DNA of 64,000 nucleotides from Streptomyces viridochromogenes DSM 40736 (GTDB lineage: Bacteria > Actinomycetota > Actinomycetes > Streptomycetales > Streptomycetaceae). Position numbers and translations under genes: made by a program. The notes under the pieces are model-generated. The model was not told the DNA's origin. It did no database searches and saw nothing but the letters and a program-made list of their open reading frames with translations. Positions 17,407 to 25,339 of this stretch are shown here, one piece after another; within the stretch, counting starts at the first letter, position 1, and each line of letters opens with the position of its first letter. Location: NCBI RefSeq assembly GCF_000158955.1, contig NZ_GG657757.1, positions 5,416,036 to 5,480,035 of the forward strand. The letters are read 5' to 3'.

Positions 17407-18537
17407 GTGTCTGACAAGCCGTCCGATGACCAACCATCGGCCTCGGAGATCCCCGACGACGTCTGGGAGCAGTTCACCCGTGACACCGAGCGGGACATCC
17501 GCGCCTCCGCACCGAAGGAACCGTCCGCGCGGGCCCGGATGGTGACCGAGCGGCTGCGGCAGCAGGACGCCCGGGGCGAGACGCCGCCGGGGTGGCGGAC
17601 CGATCCCGTCCGGCAGGAGAGGAACGTCAGGACCGCACGGCGCCGCAAGCTGTGGGCCGTTCTCGGTGTGCCTGCCGCGGTCGCCGTGGCATTGGTGGCC
17701 CTGAAGCCGTCGCTGCTGCCCGGCGACCCCTTCGGCACGGGGACATCCCAGGCCGCCGACCCCCTGCCCGCCGAAACCGCGGCGCCCACCGCCCCGCCCG
17801 GAGCGTCGGACCCCGAAACCCCCACCCTGGACGAGCCGTTCGCCGGCTCCCCGGCCCTGCGCTGGGCGGACGGCGAGGCCGGCATCGTCCTGCCCGAGGC
17901 GAAGGCCGTCGGCGCGGTGTCGAAGGGGCGCGTGGAACAGGCCCTGAAGCTCGCGAAGAAGCTGCTGGTGAGCGCCAACCTCGACCTGGCGACGGTGCGC
18001 GGCGAACGTCCCGAGGCCGCGCTCTCGGTGCTCGACCCGCAGCAGCCCGGGACCGTCGACGACCTCGACACCGCCCTGCGCTCACCGAGCAGGGAGCACG
18101 ACCCGCTGACCCTGTTCAGCCGCTTCGACCCCGACCGGGTGCGACTGGTGGGCGACGTGATCAAGACGCGCGGGCGCATGACGCTCGGGAAGGGCTCACA
18201 CGGGGGCGTCGCCGTGCACGCCGACTACACCTTCGTCTACCCCGTGACGCGCGCGGACGGTTCCACCGAGGTCGCCCGCACCATCGTCCGCCGGGCCGTC
18301 GACGTCGAACTCGCCGACCCCGCGCGGTACCGCGTCACGGCGGGCCGGCTGCTTCTCCTGAAGTACGACGAGGAGATCGGCAACTCCTCCTGCGACGTCC
18401 ACGACGGCTACCTGCACCCGGAGTTCCCCTTGAGCCGGGCCGAGGCGACCCGTCCCACCGGCCCGACGACCGATCCCTACGACCGCAGCAGGAGCCTGGA
18501 CGACGGCGACGCCTGCGGCACGGTGTCGCGCACCTGA
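17407..18537 (+). CDS. Membrane-anchored protein of unknown function
   Basis: A 376-residue protein that I do not recognise. The start GTG 17407 (VSDKPSDDQPSASEIPDDVW) gives a soluble, charged N-terminus of about 80 residues. One membrane helix follows at 82-99 (LWAVLGVPAAVAVALVAL), then a Pro/Thr/Ala spacer and an outer domain of about 240 residues that includes DYTFVYPVTRADGST and LLLLKYDEEIGNSSCDVHDG. Topology suggests the C-terminal domain is extracytoplasmic. No SD is obvious at the chosen start. It is divergent from the LAETG gene, and its stop runs directly into a 24-bp tandem array and a hairpin. Confidence 0.75.
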   Translation: MSDKPSDDQPSASEIPDDVWEQFTRDTERDIRASAPKEPSARARMVTERLRQQDARGETPPGWRTDPVRQERNVRTARRRKLWAVLGVPAAVAVALVALKPSLLPGDPFGTGTSQAADPLPAETAAPTAPPGASDPETPTLDEPFAGSPALRWADGEAGIVLPEAKAVGAVSKGRVEQALKLAKKLLVSANLDLATVRGERPEAALSVLDPQQPGTVDDLDTALRSPSREHDPLTLFSRFDPDRVRLVGDVIKTRGRMTLGKGSHGGVAVHADYTFVYPVTRADGSTEVARTIVRRAVDVELADPARYRVTAGRLLLLKYDEEIGNSSCDVHDGYLHPEFPLSRAEATRPTGPTTDPYDRSRSLDDGDACGTVSRT

Positions 18538-18631
18538 CGACGGCCGACGCGGAGCGAACGACGACGGCCGACGCGGAGCGAACGACGACGGCCGACGCGG
18601 AGCGAATGACGACGGCCGACGCGGAGCGAAG
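18536..18631. repeat. Four 24-bp tandem repeats overlapping a stop codon
   Basis: Four copies of a 24-bp unit starting GACGACGGCCGACGCGGAGC (18536-18559, 18560-18583, 18584-18607, 18608-18631), differing only in the last base (C, C, T, G). The first copy begins inside the TGA of the preceding gene and the last runs into the 5' arm of the terminator hairpin. Confidence 0.95.
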
Positions 18632-18662
18632 GGCCCCGCGGCATGGAGCCGCGGGGCCCTTC
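18628..18662 (+). terminator. Hairpin terminator
   Basis: GAAGGGCCCCGCGGC (18628-18642) and GCCGCGGGGCCCTTC (18648-18662) form a perfect 15-bp stem with a 5-base loop ATGGA, right after the tandem array that follows the membrane-protein gene. Confidence 0.88.
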
Positions 18663-19067
18663 CTCTGATCAGCACCGACGTCAGGGCTGCGCCGGTGCCG
18701 GGAAGCGGCGCCGGGGGGTTGCGCCGCTGGTCTCGAGTTCTGGCAGTCCGACCCGGCCTCGTGCGTTCTTGCAAGGTCCGCCGACCGGCTCCGGGCGTCC
18801 CCGGAGCCGGCCGTTCTCTTGGTGACCGGGCTGCTGTCCCCTGCCGTCCGGTCACTTCCCTGGAGCGAGGTCCCACGACGCACGGAGCGATCCGTACGTC
18901 TCATCACTCCAGCGAGCCACGCGTGGTTCTCTCGGGCCCGCGCCTGGCTGGCGCGGACACCGGGACCAACGAGGCGGCACGGGGGCGGTCACGCGCCGTA
19001 CGGGTGAGGGGGGTGCGTACGTCTGTCCCGGGAACGCGGATTCTGTCCCCGCCGGTCGGCCCTGACG
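18663..19067. other. Gene-free segment with one hairpin
   Basis: No credible gene is seen on either strand in these 405 bp. CCGGCTCCGGG (18785-18795) and CCCGGAGCCGG (18800-18810) form an 11-bp stem that may end transcription of the minus-strand chorismate mutase gene. The remainder shows no recognisable site. Confidence 0.5.
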
Positions 19068-19349
19068 TCAGATCCTGCCCCGGCACAGCTCCAGCATGGT
19101 CATCGCGAGGGCCGTGCCCGGCTTGCCCAGCGCCTCCCTGTAGCGGCCGAGGACCTCCATCTCGCGGGAGAGGTTCACGCGCCGGCCGCCGGAGGAGATC
19201 CGGGCGTCCTGGATGACGGCGGAGACCGCCGCCCGTTCCTGGATCAGGCCGATGATCCGGTCGTCGAGCGCGTCGATGCGCTCCCGCGCGCCGGTGATCA
19301 CGTCGGCGGCCTCGGGGGTACGGGCGCCGGTCACGTCGGTGGCGTTCAT
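19068..19349 (-). CDS. Chorismate mutase (AroQ type)
   Basis: A 93-residue helical AroQ-fold enzyme that converts chorismate to prephenate, the branch point to Phe and Tyr. After a short N-terminal tail the first helix reads ADVITGARERIDALDDRIIG, with the Arg used to bind the substrate carboxylates; the middle helix has ERAAVSAVIQDARI and the end has MTMLELCRGRI. The start ATG 19349 has GGGAGA 6 bases upstream. There is no regulatory or dehydratase domain, so prephenate is passed to other enzymes. The upstream 180 bases hold a leaderless 23-codon ORF with Phe and Tyr codons and competing hairpins, suggesting transcription attenuation by aromatic amino acid supply (inference). Confidence 0.87.
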   Translation of the reverse strand: MNATDVTGARTPEAADVITGARERIDALDDRIIGLIQERAAVSAVIQDARISSGGRRVNLSREMEVLGRYREALGKPGTALAMTMLELCRGRI

Positions 19350-19387
19350 CAGGGTCTCCCTGCTCGTCGGGGGTGCCCCGGAGCGGC

Positions 19388-19434
19388 AAGGCCCGGACGA
19401 CGACAGACGCCCCGGGCCTTGTCGGCCCGGGGCG
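19388..19434 (-). promoter_or_regulatory. Candidate attenuator hairpins before chorismate mutase
   Basis: On the transcribed minus strand an 11-bp hairpin forms from 19424-19434 and 19408-19418 with loop 19419-19423. Its 3' arm (19412-19420) can instead pair over 9 bp with 19388-19396, and its 5' arm (19423-19429) can pair over 7 bp with leader-peptide codons 14-16 (19485-19491). These are mutually exclusive 1:2, 2:3 and 3:4 pairings, as in amino-acid attenuators. No U-tract marks which one terminates. Confidence 0.5.
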
Positions 19435-19458
19435 CCTGGGAAGTCGCTTGTCAGATGC

Positions 19459-19530
19459 TCAAGCAGCACGACCATGGCAGCCGGCGGGCCGGGTGCCATA
19501 GGTAAAGACGAACGTCTGGTGCGTGAGCAT
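19459..19530 (-). CDS. Putative 23-residue aromatic leader peptide, leaderless mRNA
   Basis: The ORF reads MLTHQTFVFTYGT then RPAGCHGRAA and stop. It has Phe at 7 and 9 and Tyr at 11. Its ATG lies 6 bases after a -10 box (CATACT, 19537-19542), so transcription probably starts at or beside the A of the ATG. Leaderless leader peptides of this kind are known for other amino-acid genes in Streptomyces. The ORF ends about 110 bases before the chorismate mutase start, with competing hairpins between, so ribosome stalling at Phe or Tyr codons could control read-through. Only three aromatic codons are present, which makes the regulation plausible rather than certain. Confidence 0.55.
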   Translation of the reverse strand: MLTHQTFVFTYGTRPAGCHGRAA

Positions 19531-19536
19531 GGGGCA

Positions 19537-19564
19537 AGTATGCCCCGCGCCCCAAAGGTGTCCA
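19537..19564 (-). promoter_or_regulatory. Promoter for the leader peptide and chorismate mutase
   Basis: TGGACA (19559-19564) and CATACT (19537-19542) on the minus strand are 16 bp apart, matching five and four positions of TTGACA and TATAAT. The -10 box ends 6 bases before the leader ATG. Confidence 0.55.
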
Positions 19565-19629
19565 ACACGGCTCGCATCCTGAGACGGCCCCGTTCCCCGG
19601 CGCCCGGAAAACGCCCGGTGGCACCCCGG

Positions 19630-19635
19630 TAGAAT
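19630..19635 (+). promoter_or_regulatory. -10 box for guaA
   Basis: TAGAAT at 19630-19635 is a strong -10 match and would start transcription about 36 bases before the guaA GTG. No convincing -35 box is visible 16-19 bp upstream. Confidence 0.5.
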
Positions 19636-19677
19636 CGGGTGGCACAAGACCCCCGCCCCACCGCCGGAAGGCACCCC

Positions 19678-21258
19678 GTGTCATCAGCGACTCCCGCTGC
19701 CAGCGCCGCCGACACCGTTCTGGTCGTCGACTTCGGCGCGCAGTACGCCCAGCTCATCGCCCGTCGCGTCCGCGAGGCGCGGGTCTACAGCGAGATCGTG
19801 CCGAGCACCATGCCGGTCCGGGAGATGCTCGCCAAGAACCCCTCGGCGATCATCCTCTCCGGCGGCCCCTCGTCGGTGTACGAGGAAGGCGCTCCGAGCC
19901 TCGACCGCGAGATCTTCGAGGCCGGCGTCCCGGTCTTCGGCATGTGCTACGGCTTCCAGCTGATGGCGCGGGCCCTCGGCGGCACCGTCGACAACACCGG
20001 CGCCCGCGAGTACGGCCGCACCGGCCTGCACGTCTCCAAGGTGTCCTCCACCCTCTTCGAGGGCACCCCCGCCGAGCAGGCCGTCTGGATGTCGCACGGC
20101 GACGCCTGCTCCGCCGCTCCCGAGGGCTTCTCCGTCACGGCCTCCACGGACGTCGTGCCCGTGGCCGCCTTCGAGAACGACGAGAAGAAGCTCTACGGCG
20201 TCCAGTACCACCCCGAGGTGATGCACTCCACGCACGGACAGCAGGTGCTGGAGCACTTCCTGTACCGGGGCGCGGGTCTCACCCCGAACTGGACGACCGG
20301 CAGCGTCATCGAGGAGCAGGTCGCCGCCATCCGCGAGCAGGTCGGCGACCGGCGCGCCATCTGCGGGCTGTCCGGCGGCGTGGACTCCGCCGTCGCCGCG
20401 GCCCTCGTCCAGAAGGCCATCGGCTCCCAGCTGACCTGCGTGTACGTCGACCACGGCCTGATGCGCAAGGGCGAGACCGAGCAGGTCGAGAAGGACTTCG
20501 TGGCCGCGACCGGCGTGCAGCTGAAGGTCGTGGACGCCGAGGAGCGGTTCCTCAAGGCGCTCGCCGGGGTCTCCGACCCCGAGGAGAAGCGGAAGATCAT
20601 CGGCCGTGAGTTCATCCGGGTCTTCGAGCAGGCCCAGGCCGAGATCATCGCGGACCAGGGCCCGGCGGTGGAGTTCCTCGTCCAGGGCACCCTCTACCCG
20701 GACGTGGTCGAGTCCGGCGGCGGCACCGGCACCGCCAACATCAAGTCCCACCACAACGTGGGCGGCCTGCCCGAGGACCTCGAGTTCAAGCTGATCGAGC
20801 CGCTGCGCAAGCTCTTCAAGGACGAGGTCCGCATGGTCGGCCAGGAGCTCGGCCTGCCGGACGAGATCGTCCAGCGCCAGCCGTTCCCCGGCCCCGGCCT
20901 CGGCATCCGGATCGTCGGCGAGGTCACCAAGGAGCGCCTGGACCTGCTGCGCGAGGCCGACGCCATCGCCCGCGAGGAGCTGACCGCGGCCGGCCTCGAC
21001 CGGGACATCTGGCAGTGCCCGGTGGTCCTGCTCGCCGACGTCCGCAGCGTCGGCGTCCAGGGCGACGGCCGGACCTACGGCCACCCGATCGTCCTGCGCC
21101 CGGTCTCGTCCGAGGACGCCATGACGGCCGACTGGTCGCGCCTCCCCTACGACGTCCTCGCGAAGATCTCCACCCGGATCACCAACGAGGTGCGTGACGT
21201 CAACCGCGTCGTCCTCGACGTGACCTCGAAGCCGCCGGGGACGATCGAGTGGGAGTAG
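19678..21258 (+). CDS. guaA: GMP synthase (glutamine-hydrolysing)
   Basis: A 526-residue cytosolic enzyme that aminates XMP to GMP using glutamine and ATP. The N-terminal class I glutamine amidotransferase domain has VVDFGAQYAQLIARR, the nucleophile Cys in GMCYGFQLMA and the His-Glu pair in YHPEV. The ATP-pyrophosphatase domain begins near residue 215 with the PP-loop SGGVDSAVAAALV. The C-terminal dimerisation domain ends GTIEWE, as in the whole family. GTG 19678 has GGAAGG 6 bases upstream. A strong -10 box lies at 19630. With purN, purH and folD further along it supplies purines. A short GC hairpin separates it from the convergent PPOX gene. Confidence 0.97.
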   Translation: MSSATPAASAADTVLVVDFGAQYAQLIARRVREARVYSEIVPSTMPVREMLAKNPSAIILSGGPSSVYEEGAPSLDREIFEAGVPVFGMCYGFQLMARALGGTVDNTGAREYGRTGLHVSKVSSTLFEGTPAEQAVWMSHGDACSAAPEGFSVTASTDVVPVAAFENDEKKLYGVQYHPEVMHSTHGQQVLEHFLYRGAGLTPNWTTGSVIEEQVAAIREQVGDRRAICGLSGGVDSAVAAALVQKAIGSQLTCVYVDHGLMRKGETEQVEKDFVAATGVQLKVVDAEERFLKALAGVSDPEEKRKIIGREFIRVFEQAQAEIIADQGPAVEFLVQGTLYPDVVESGGGTGTANIKSHHNVGGLPEDLEFKLIEPLRKLFKDEVRMVGQELGLPDEIVQRQPFPGPGLGIRIVGEVTKERLDLLREADAIAREELTAAGLDRDIWQCPVVLLADVRSVGVQGDGRTYGHPIVLRPVSSEDAMTADWSRLPYDVLAKISTRITNEVRDVNRVVLDVTSKPPGTIEWE

Positions 21259-21263
21259 GCCCC

Positions 21264-21280
21264 GGGGCCCTCAGGGCCCC
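21264..21280. terminator. Short GC hairpin between guaA and the PPOX gene
   Basis: GGGGCCC-TCA-GGGCCCC, 7-bp stem and 3-base loop, placed between the two convergent stop codons (21258 and 21289). Confidence 0.55.
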
Positions 21281-21288
21281 CAGGGTCC

Positions 21289-21762
21289 CTAAGTGCGCTT
21301 GATCGTGCGCAGGGCGGTGCCGGGCTTCCAGACCTGGACGACCAGGTACGTGTCGTCCTCGACGTAGGTGCGCACCACCTCCGTCAGCTCGGTGCGGAAG
21401 AGGTGGAACGGCTCCGGCGGTTCCACCTCTTCGGCGTATCGGGCCTTCGTCCGCGCGTCGTCGACCTCGATCGCCCGGCCGCCGATGCGGACGTCGCCCC
21501 CGCCCATGCCTGTGCCCTCGCCGGGGTTCGCCTGGAGCGCGAAGCGCGGGTCGCGGCGCAGGTCGAGGGCCTTGAGCGAGTCCGGCATCATGCCGAACCA
21601 CAGTTCGCCGCCCAGGAACCGCACCTCCAGGCCGGTGGTGCGGGGCGAGCCGTCCTTGCGGAGCGTGGCGAGGACGTGGTGCGTGTAGGCGCCGAAGCGC
21701 TTCTCGACGATGCCGGCCAGCTCGGGTTCGGCGGTGACGAAGGTCGCCCAGTTCGCTGTCAT
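21289..21762 (-). CDS. PPOX-fold flavin/F420-binding oxidoreductase-like protein
   Basis: A 157-residue split-barrel protein of the pyridoxamine-5'-phosphate-oxidase superfamily. FGAYTHHVLATLRKDGSPRT and GGELWFGMMPDSLKALDLRR are the typical barrel strands, followed by DPRFALQANP. Such short actinomycete proteins bind FMN, F420 or haem; the cofactor here is not clear. The start at ATG 21762 (MTANWATF) fits the family; no SD is visible, and an upstream in-frame start at 21795 would add eleven residues. Convergent with guaA. Confidence 0.75.
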   Translation of the reverse strand: MTANWATFVTAEPELAGIVEKRFGAYTHHVLATLRKDGSPRTTGLEVRFLGGELWFGMMPDSLKALDLRRDPRFALQANPGEGTGMGGGDVRIGGRAIEVDDARTKARYAEEVEPPEPFHLFRTELTEVVRTYVEDDTYLVVQVWKPGTALRTIKRT

Positions 21763-21952
21763 GGGGAGAGTCTGGCGCCGAAACCCGACATCCACTGTCG
21801 GCTATTCGTGGGGTCCGGGAGCTTGGGGGCACACGGGTATGCGTGGGTGCTCAAGGGGGGCGCTCGTTTCCATCTTTACGAAACGGTTCTGTTCTTCCCG
21901 GCCTCACCGACGGTAATTTCCGCCCCGTACGCGGAACGACGCTGGAGGACCT

Positions 21953-22747
21953 ATGCACGGGCCCACCCCGCCCCTGCCCCTGCCCACCGACCGGCTGCGG
22001 TTCGCGATGCCGCCGATGCACGAGTCGGTCGAGGACGAACGCCGGCACCGCAAGGAACGGCTCGCGGGCGCCCTGAGGATCTTCGGGCGCCTCGGCTACG
22101 AGGACGGCGTGTCCGGACACATCACCGCCCGCGACCCGGAGTTCACCGACTGCTTCTGGGTCAACCCCTTCGGGATGCCCTTCCGGCACGTCACCGTGAG
22201 CGACCTGGTGCTCGCCAACCAGGACGGCCAGGTCGTCGAAGGCGCCTACCACGTCAACCAGGCGGCGTTCACCGTGCACGCCCAGGTGCACGCCGCCCGC
22301 CCCGACGTCGTCGCCGTCGCCCACTGCCACTCGGTGCACGGCCGGGCGCTCTCCGCCCTCGGCGAGCTCCTGGAACCGATCACACAGGAGAGCTGCGCCT
22401 TCTACGAGGACCACACCCTGTACGACTCGTACACCGGCGTCGCCGTCGACGCCGAGGAAGGGCGGCGCATCGCGGCCGTGCTGGGCTCCCGCAAGGCGCT
22501 CGTGCTGCGCAACCACGGGCTGCTGACCGTCGGCGACTCGGTGGACGCGGCCGCCTGGTGGTTCGTGTCGATGGAACGCTCCTGCCAGGTACAGCTGACG
22601 GCGCAGGCCGCCGGGCGGCCGGTCCGGATCGACCACCGGATGGCGGTGGCGACGCGGGAGCAGCTGGGCGGCGACCTGGTGGCGTGGATCAACTACCAGC
22701 CGATGTGGCAGGAGGTCAGCCGCAGCGAGCCGGACCTGCTGGGCTAG
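21953..22747 (+). CDS. Class II aldolase/adducin family protein
   Basis: A 264-residue protein with the class II aldolase fold used by fuculose-phosphate aldolases and ribulose-phosphate epimerases. Zinc ligands are visible in VAHCHSVHG and in LRNHGLLTVGD. GALRIFGRLGYEDGVSGHIT starts the domain, and the family's catalytic Glu position falls in the ITQESCAFYEDH region. GGAGG precedes ATG 21953 by 4 bases. Many such stand-alone actinomycete proteins have no known substrate, so no reaction is assigned. It is flanked by a divergent PPOX gene and a downstream membrane protein. Confidence 0.83.
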   Translation: MHGPTPPLPLPTDRLRFAMPPMHESVEDERRHRKERLAGALRIFGRLGYEDGVSGHITARDPEFTDCFWVNPFGMPFRHVTVSDLVLANQDGQVVEGAYHVNQAAFTVHAQVHAARPDVVAVAHCHSVHGRALSALGELLEPITQESCAFYEDHTLYDSYTGVAVDAEEGRRIAAVLGSRKALVLRNHGLLTVGDSVDAAAWWFVSMERSCQVQLTAQAAGRPVRIDHRMAVATREQLGGDLVAWINYQPMWQEVSRSEPDLLG

Positions 22748-22976
22748 GCGGCGCAGACGTACGTTGTGGTCACGCTGGACGAGCTCGGTCATAAGGGAAT
22801 TCCGGCAGCCGGGTCAACACGGCACGTCGAACTTCACCCGTGTTGACCACTCGGGACGGACGTGGACCGGGTGGTATAGGGCACAATTCGCTTTCGTCGC
22901 ACGGGAGTTGCACAGCGGTGTTTCCGGGGTCCGGAAGGCCGGCGGTGGTTGGGTCGCGGGAAGGCGGGCGTCGGGC

Positions 22977-24401
22977 GTGGCGGTGCGCGAGGCGGGACAG
23001 GGCGGCGCGGATGCGGGTGCGTACGCGGACACGGGTACGAGTACGGGCGTCGGCGCCTATACGGGCCGGTACGCCGGCGGCCCTGGCGGTGGGTACGCCG
23101 GTGGGTACTCCGGTGGCGCTGTGAGCGGATACCCGGGCGGGCACGGTGATGCGCCCGGCGGGGCGCACGGAGGCGGGTGCGCCTGCGGGGACTGCCCGCA
23201 CGGGGCTCGCGAGGGACATCGACGGGCCGTCGCCGCGTTCCTGCGCAGACGCGACGAGTTCGCCGCCGGGCAGGGCCTGCCGGCCGCGGTGGCCCACTCC
23301 GCCTCGGCCTCCCGCCAGTGGGTCTCGGAGGAGCTGGCGGAGTCCGCGGGACTCGTCGCCGAGCGCGGACGTGCCGAGGGCCGGGCCTGGCTGACGGGCC
23401 TGTGGCGCCGCACCACGGCCGCGGTCTGGGCGGCCGCCGTGCTGTTGCTGCTGGGGCAGTCCCTCACGGCGGTCGGCGCGGGCTGGACGGCGGCCCGCAC
23501 GGCCGGGCTGGCCGCCGCGCTGGCCGTCGCCGGTGTGCTGACGGCGGCGTCGTGGTTCCACCGCGCGAAGGGCGGCGCGCTCGCACCCGTGATCGGTGAG
23601 GACCACCGTCTGTCCACCTCCCGTACGGTCGCCGCGGCGTGGGTGCTCTTCGTGGCCTACTCGGTGCTCGTCCTGGCGGGACGGCTGGCCGCCGCCTCCC
23701 GGCACGGGGAACGGGACGCGCTCGTCTCCGGGCTGGAACTCGCCCGCGGGGCCGGGTTGGTGACCGTGCTGGCCGTGGTGTGCGGGGTCGCCGTCCTCGT
23801 ACGGCGTGTGGTCGGCCTTCGGGTGCTGGCACAACGGCTGCAGAAGGTACGCGCCGACCGCCCGCGAGCGGCCGACCTGCTGACCGACGACGCGGGGCGC
23901 GGCACCTTCGCCGACATCCAGTACGTCGTCATCAGCGGTGTCGCCCTGGTCTTCGTGGCGGTACGGCTGGCCAGGCGGCCGGACCAGTTGCCCGACCTGC
24001 CGTGGGGACTGGCGGTGGTGGTCCTGGTGTCGGCCATGACGTACCTGGCCGGCAAGTACGCGGAGGGCGGCCGGCCGGTCATCCTCTCCGTCGTACGGTC
24101 ACGCGAGGCGGGCGACCTGGACGGGCCGATCCGCACGGGTGACGACATCGAGATCCGCGGCGCCGGGTTCGTGCCGCCGGGTGCGCAGGGCGCCGACCGG
24201 CTGGCCCGAATGGTCGTCCGGGTCGGCACGGTCCACGTCCACGTGCCGTTGGTGCCCGTCCCCGGCGGCTTCAGCAACCCGACGGACACCCTGCTGACGG
24301 TGCCGGTGCCGGCGGATGTGGAGCCCGGGCGGGTGGAGGTGCAGGTGGTCACGGCGGCCGGAGCCGAGACGAACCGTTACGCGGTCGATGTGACGGAGTG
24401 A
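22977..24401 (+). CDS. Multi-pass membrane protein with Gly/Tyr-rich N-terminus
   Basis: A protein of about 474 residues, not recognised by family. The N-terminal 75 residues are Gly/Tyr-rich (repeats like YAGGYSGG) and end in CACGDCPHG. Four hydrophobic segments follow (VWAAAVLLLLGQSL, AALAVAGVLTAASW, AAAWVLFVAYSVLVLAG, GLVTVLAVVCGVAVLV), then two more around residue 325-365. The C-terminal 110 residues look like a beta-sandwich (DDIEIRGAGFVPPGA, IPT/TIG-like). GTG 22977 is a tentative start: no candidate has a well-spaced SD, and the frame is open back to 22764. Confidence 0.65.
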   Translation: MAVREAGQGGADAGAYADTGTSTGVGAYTGRYAGGPGGGYAGGYSGGAVSGYPGGHGDAPGGAHGGGCACGDCPHGAREGHRRAVAAFLRRRDEFAAGQGLPAAVAHSASASRQWVSEELAESAGLVAERGRAEGRAWLTGLWRRTTAAVWAAAVLLLLGQSLTAVGAGWTAARTAGLAAALAVAGVLTAASWFHRAKGGALAPVIGEDHRLSTSRTVAAAWVLFVAYSVLVLAGRLAAASRHGERDALVSGLELARGAGLVTVLAVVCGVAVLVRRVVGLRVLAQRLQKVRADRPRAADLLTDDAGRGTFADIQYVVISGVALVFVAVRLARRPDQLPDLPWGLAVVVLVSAMTYLAGKYAEGGRPVILSVVRSREAGDLDGPIRTGDDIEIRGAGFVPPGAQGADRLARMVVRVGTVHVHVPLVPVPGGFSNPTDTLLTVPVPADVEPGRVEVQVVTAAGAETNRYAVDVTE

Positions 24402-24505
24402 CAGTAAGAAAAAGCCGCAGCAGCAGGATTGAGCGGGTCCGGTTCGTCATACGTATGGTTCTCTGAGGGGTCTCGGCATCGGCGGGCGAGAGGCGGCTAG
24501 CGGCG

Positions 24506-25030
24506 ATGACTCACAGTATGCGGACGGACACGCACTCCTCCTACTATCAAGGCGGCGGCGGCTGGCGTGACAGCGCCGCCCGCTACGCCCTCCTCCCTCT
24601 GCGTATCTTCCTCGGCGTCACCTTCATCTACGCCGGCCTGGACAAACTCACCGACAGCGCCTTCATGAAGGACGCCGGTGCTGGTTCGATCGGCGACATG
24701 ATGCGGGCCGTTCGCGACTCCTCCGCCATCCCCGCCCTGGTCGACCTCTCCCTGAAGAACCCCGTCGGTTTCGGCTACGCCATCGCCTTCGGAGAACTGG
24801 CCGTCGGTATCGGCACCCTGCTCGGGCTGCTCACCCGACTGGCCGCATTCGGCGGCGCACTGATCTCCCTCAGCCTGTGGCTCACGGTGAGCTGGGCCTC
24901 CGATCCGTACTACTACGGCAACGACCTCGCCTACCTCATGGCCTGGACTCCCCTCCTCCTGGCGGGCGCCCCCGTGTTCTCCCTCGATGCCGCACTGCGG
25001 TCGCGACGACGGCAGAGGGCGGGCTACTGA
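24506..25030 (+). CDS. DoxX family membrane protein
   Basis: A 174-residue inner-membrane protein with four hydrophobic helices. The family signature PLRIFLGVTFIYAGLDKLTD starts helix 1, GYAIAFGELAVGIGTLLGLL marks helix 2, and SLWLTVSW and YLMAWTPLLLAGAP the last two. DoxX-type proteins are linked to quinone or thiol redox chemistry in membranes, but the reaction of this subgroup is not established. A CATACGTATG palindrome lies at about 24450-24459 in the promoter region. The short N-terminal tail is polar and Gly-rich. Confidence 0.85.
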   Translation: MTHSMRTDTHSSYYQGGGGWRDSAARYALLPLRIFLGVTFIYAGLDKLTDSAFMKDAGAGSIGDMMRAVRDSSAIPALVDLSLKNPVGFGYAIAFGELAVGIGTLLGLLTRLAAFGGALISLSLWLTVSWASDPYYYGNDLAYLMAWTPLLLAGAPVFSLDAALRSRRRQRAGY

Positions 25031-25096
25031 CAGAGCCCGACGGCAGCCGTCGGACGTGGCTCGCCGTCAGGTGGTGGCAGGTGGTGCCGGGTGGAG

Positions 25097-25339
25097 TCAG
25101 GCGGCCGCGTCCGGGCCCGGCTCCTCGACGGGGGTACGGCCCGCCGTGCGCCGCCGGCGTACGCGGCCCGTCAGGAACGCCACCGCGCCGGCCAGGCACA
25201 GCCCGCCCGTGACGAGGGGGATCGCCACGAACCAGGGGATCTCCCAGGCGCCGCCCGCGTCACCCGCGTAGAGGACGCCCGTCACGGTGAGGACCGCGCC
25301 GGCGACCAGCTTTCCGGGCTGGAGCTCATGACGCAGCAC
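25097..25339 (-). CDS. Small two-helix membrane protein coupled to the PspC gene
   Basis: An 80-residue protein starting at GTG 25339. The start overlaps the last 14 bases of the PspC/LiaF-like gene, and GGAGGTG lies 4 bases upstream, inside that gene, so translation should be coupled. Helices: LVAGAVLTVTGVLYAG and WFVAIPLVTGGLCLAGAVAFL, followed by an Arg-rich cytoplasmic end (GRVRRRRTAGR). No function can be assigned; the coupling suggests a partner of the upstream membrane protein. Confidence 0.75.
   Translation of the reverse strand: MLRHELQPGKLVAGAVLTVTGVLYAGDAGGAWEIPWFVAIPLVTGGLCLAGAVAFLTGRVRRRRTAGRTPVEEPGPDAAA

Noticed and set aside
18904..19389. Minus-strand frame of 161 codons across the chorismate mutase gene
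   Set aside because: It overlaps the chorismate mutase in another frame, with Arg/Asp-rich shadow composition and no family motif.
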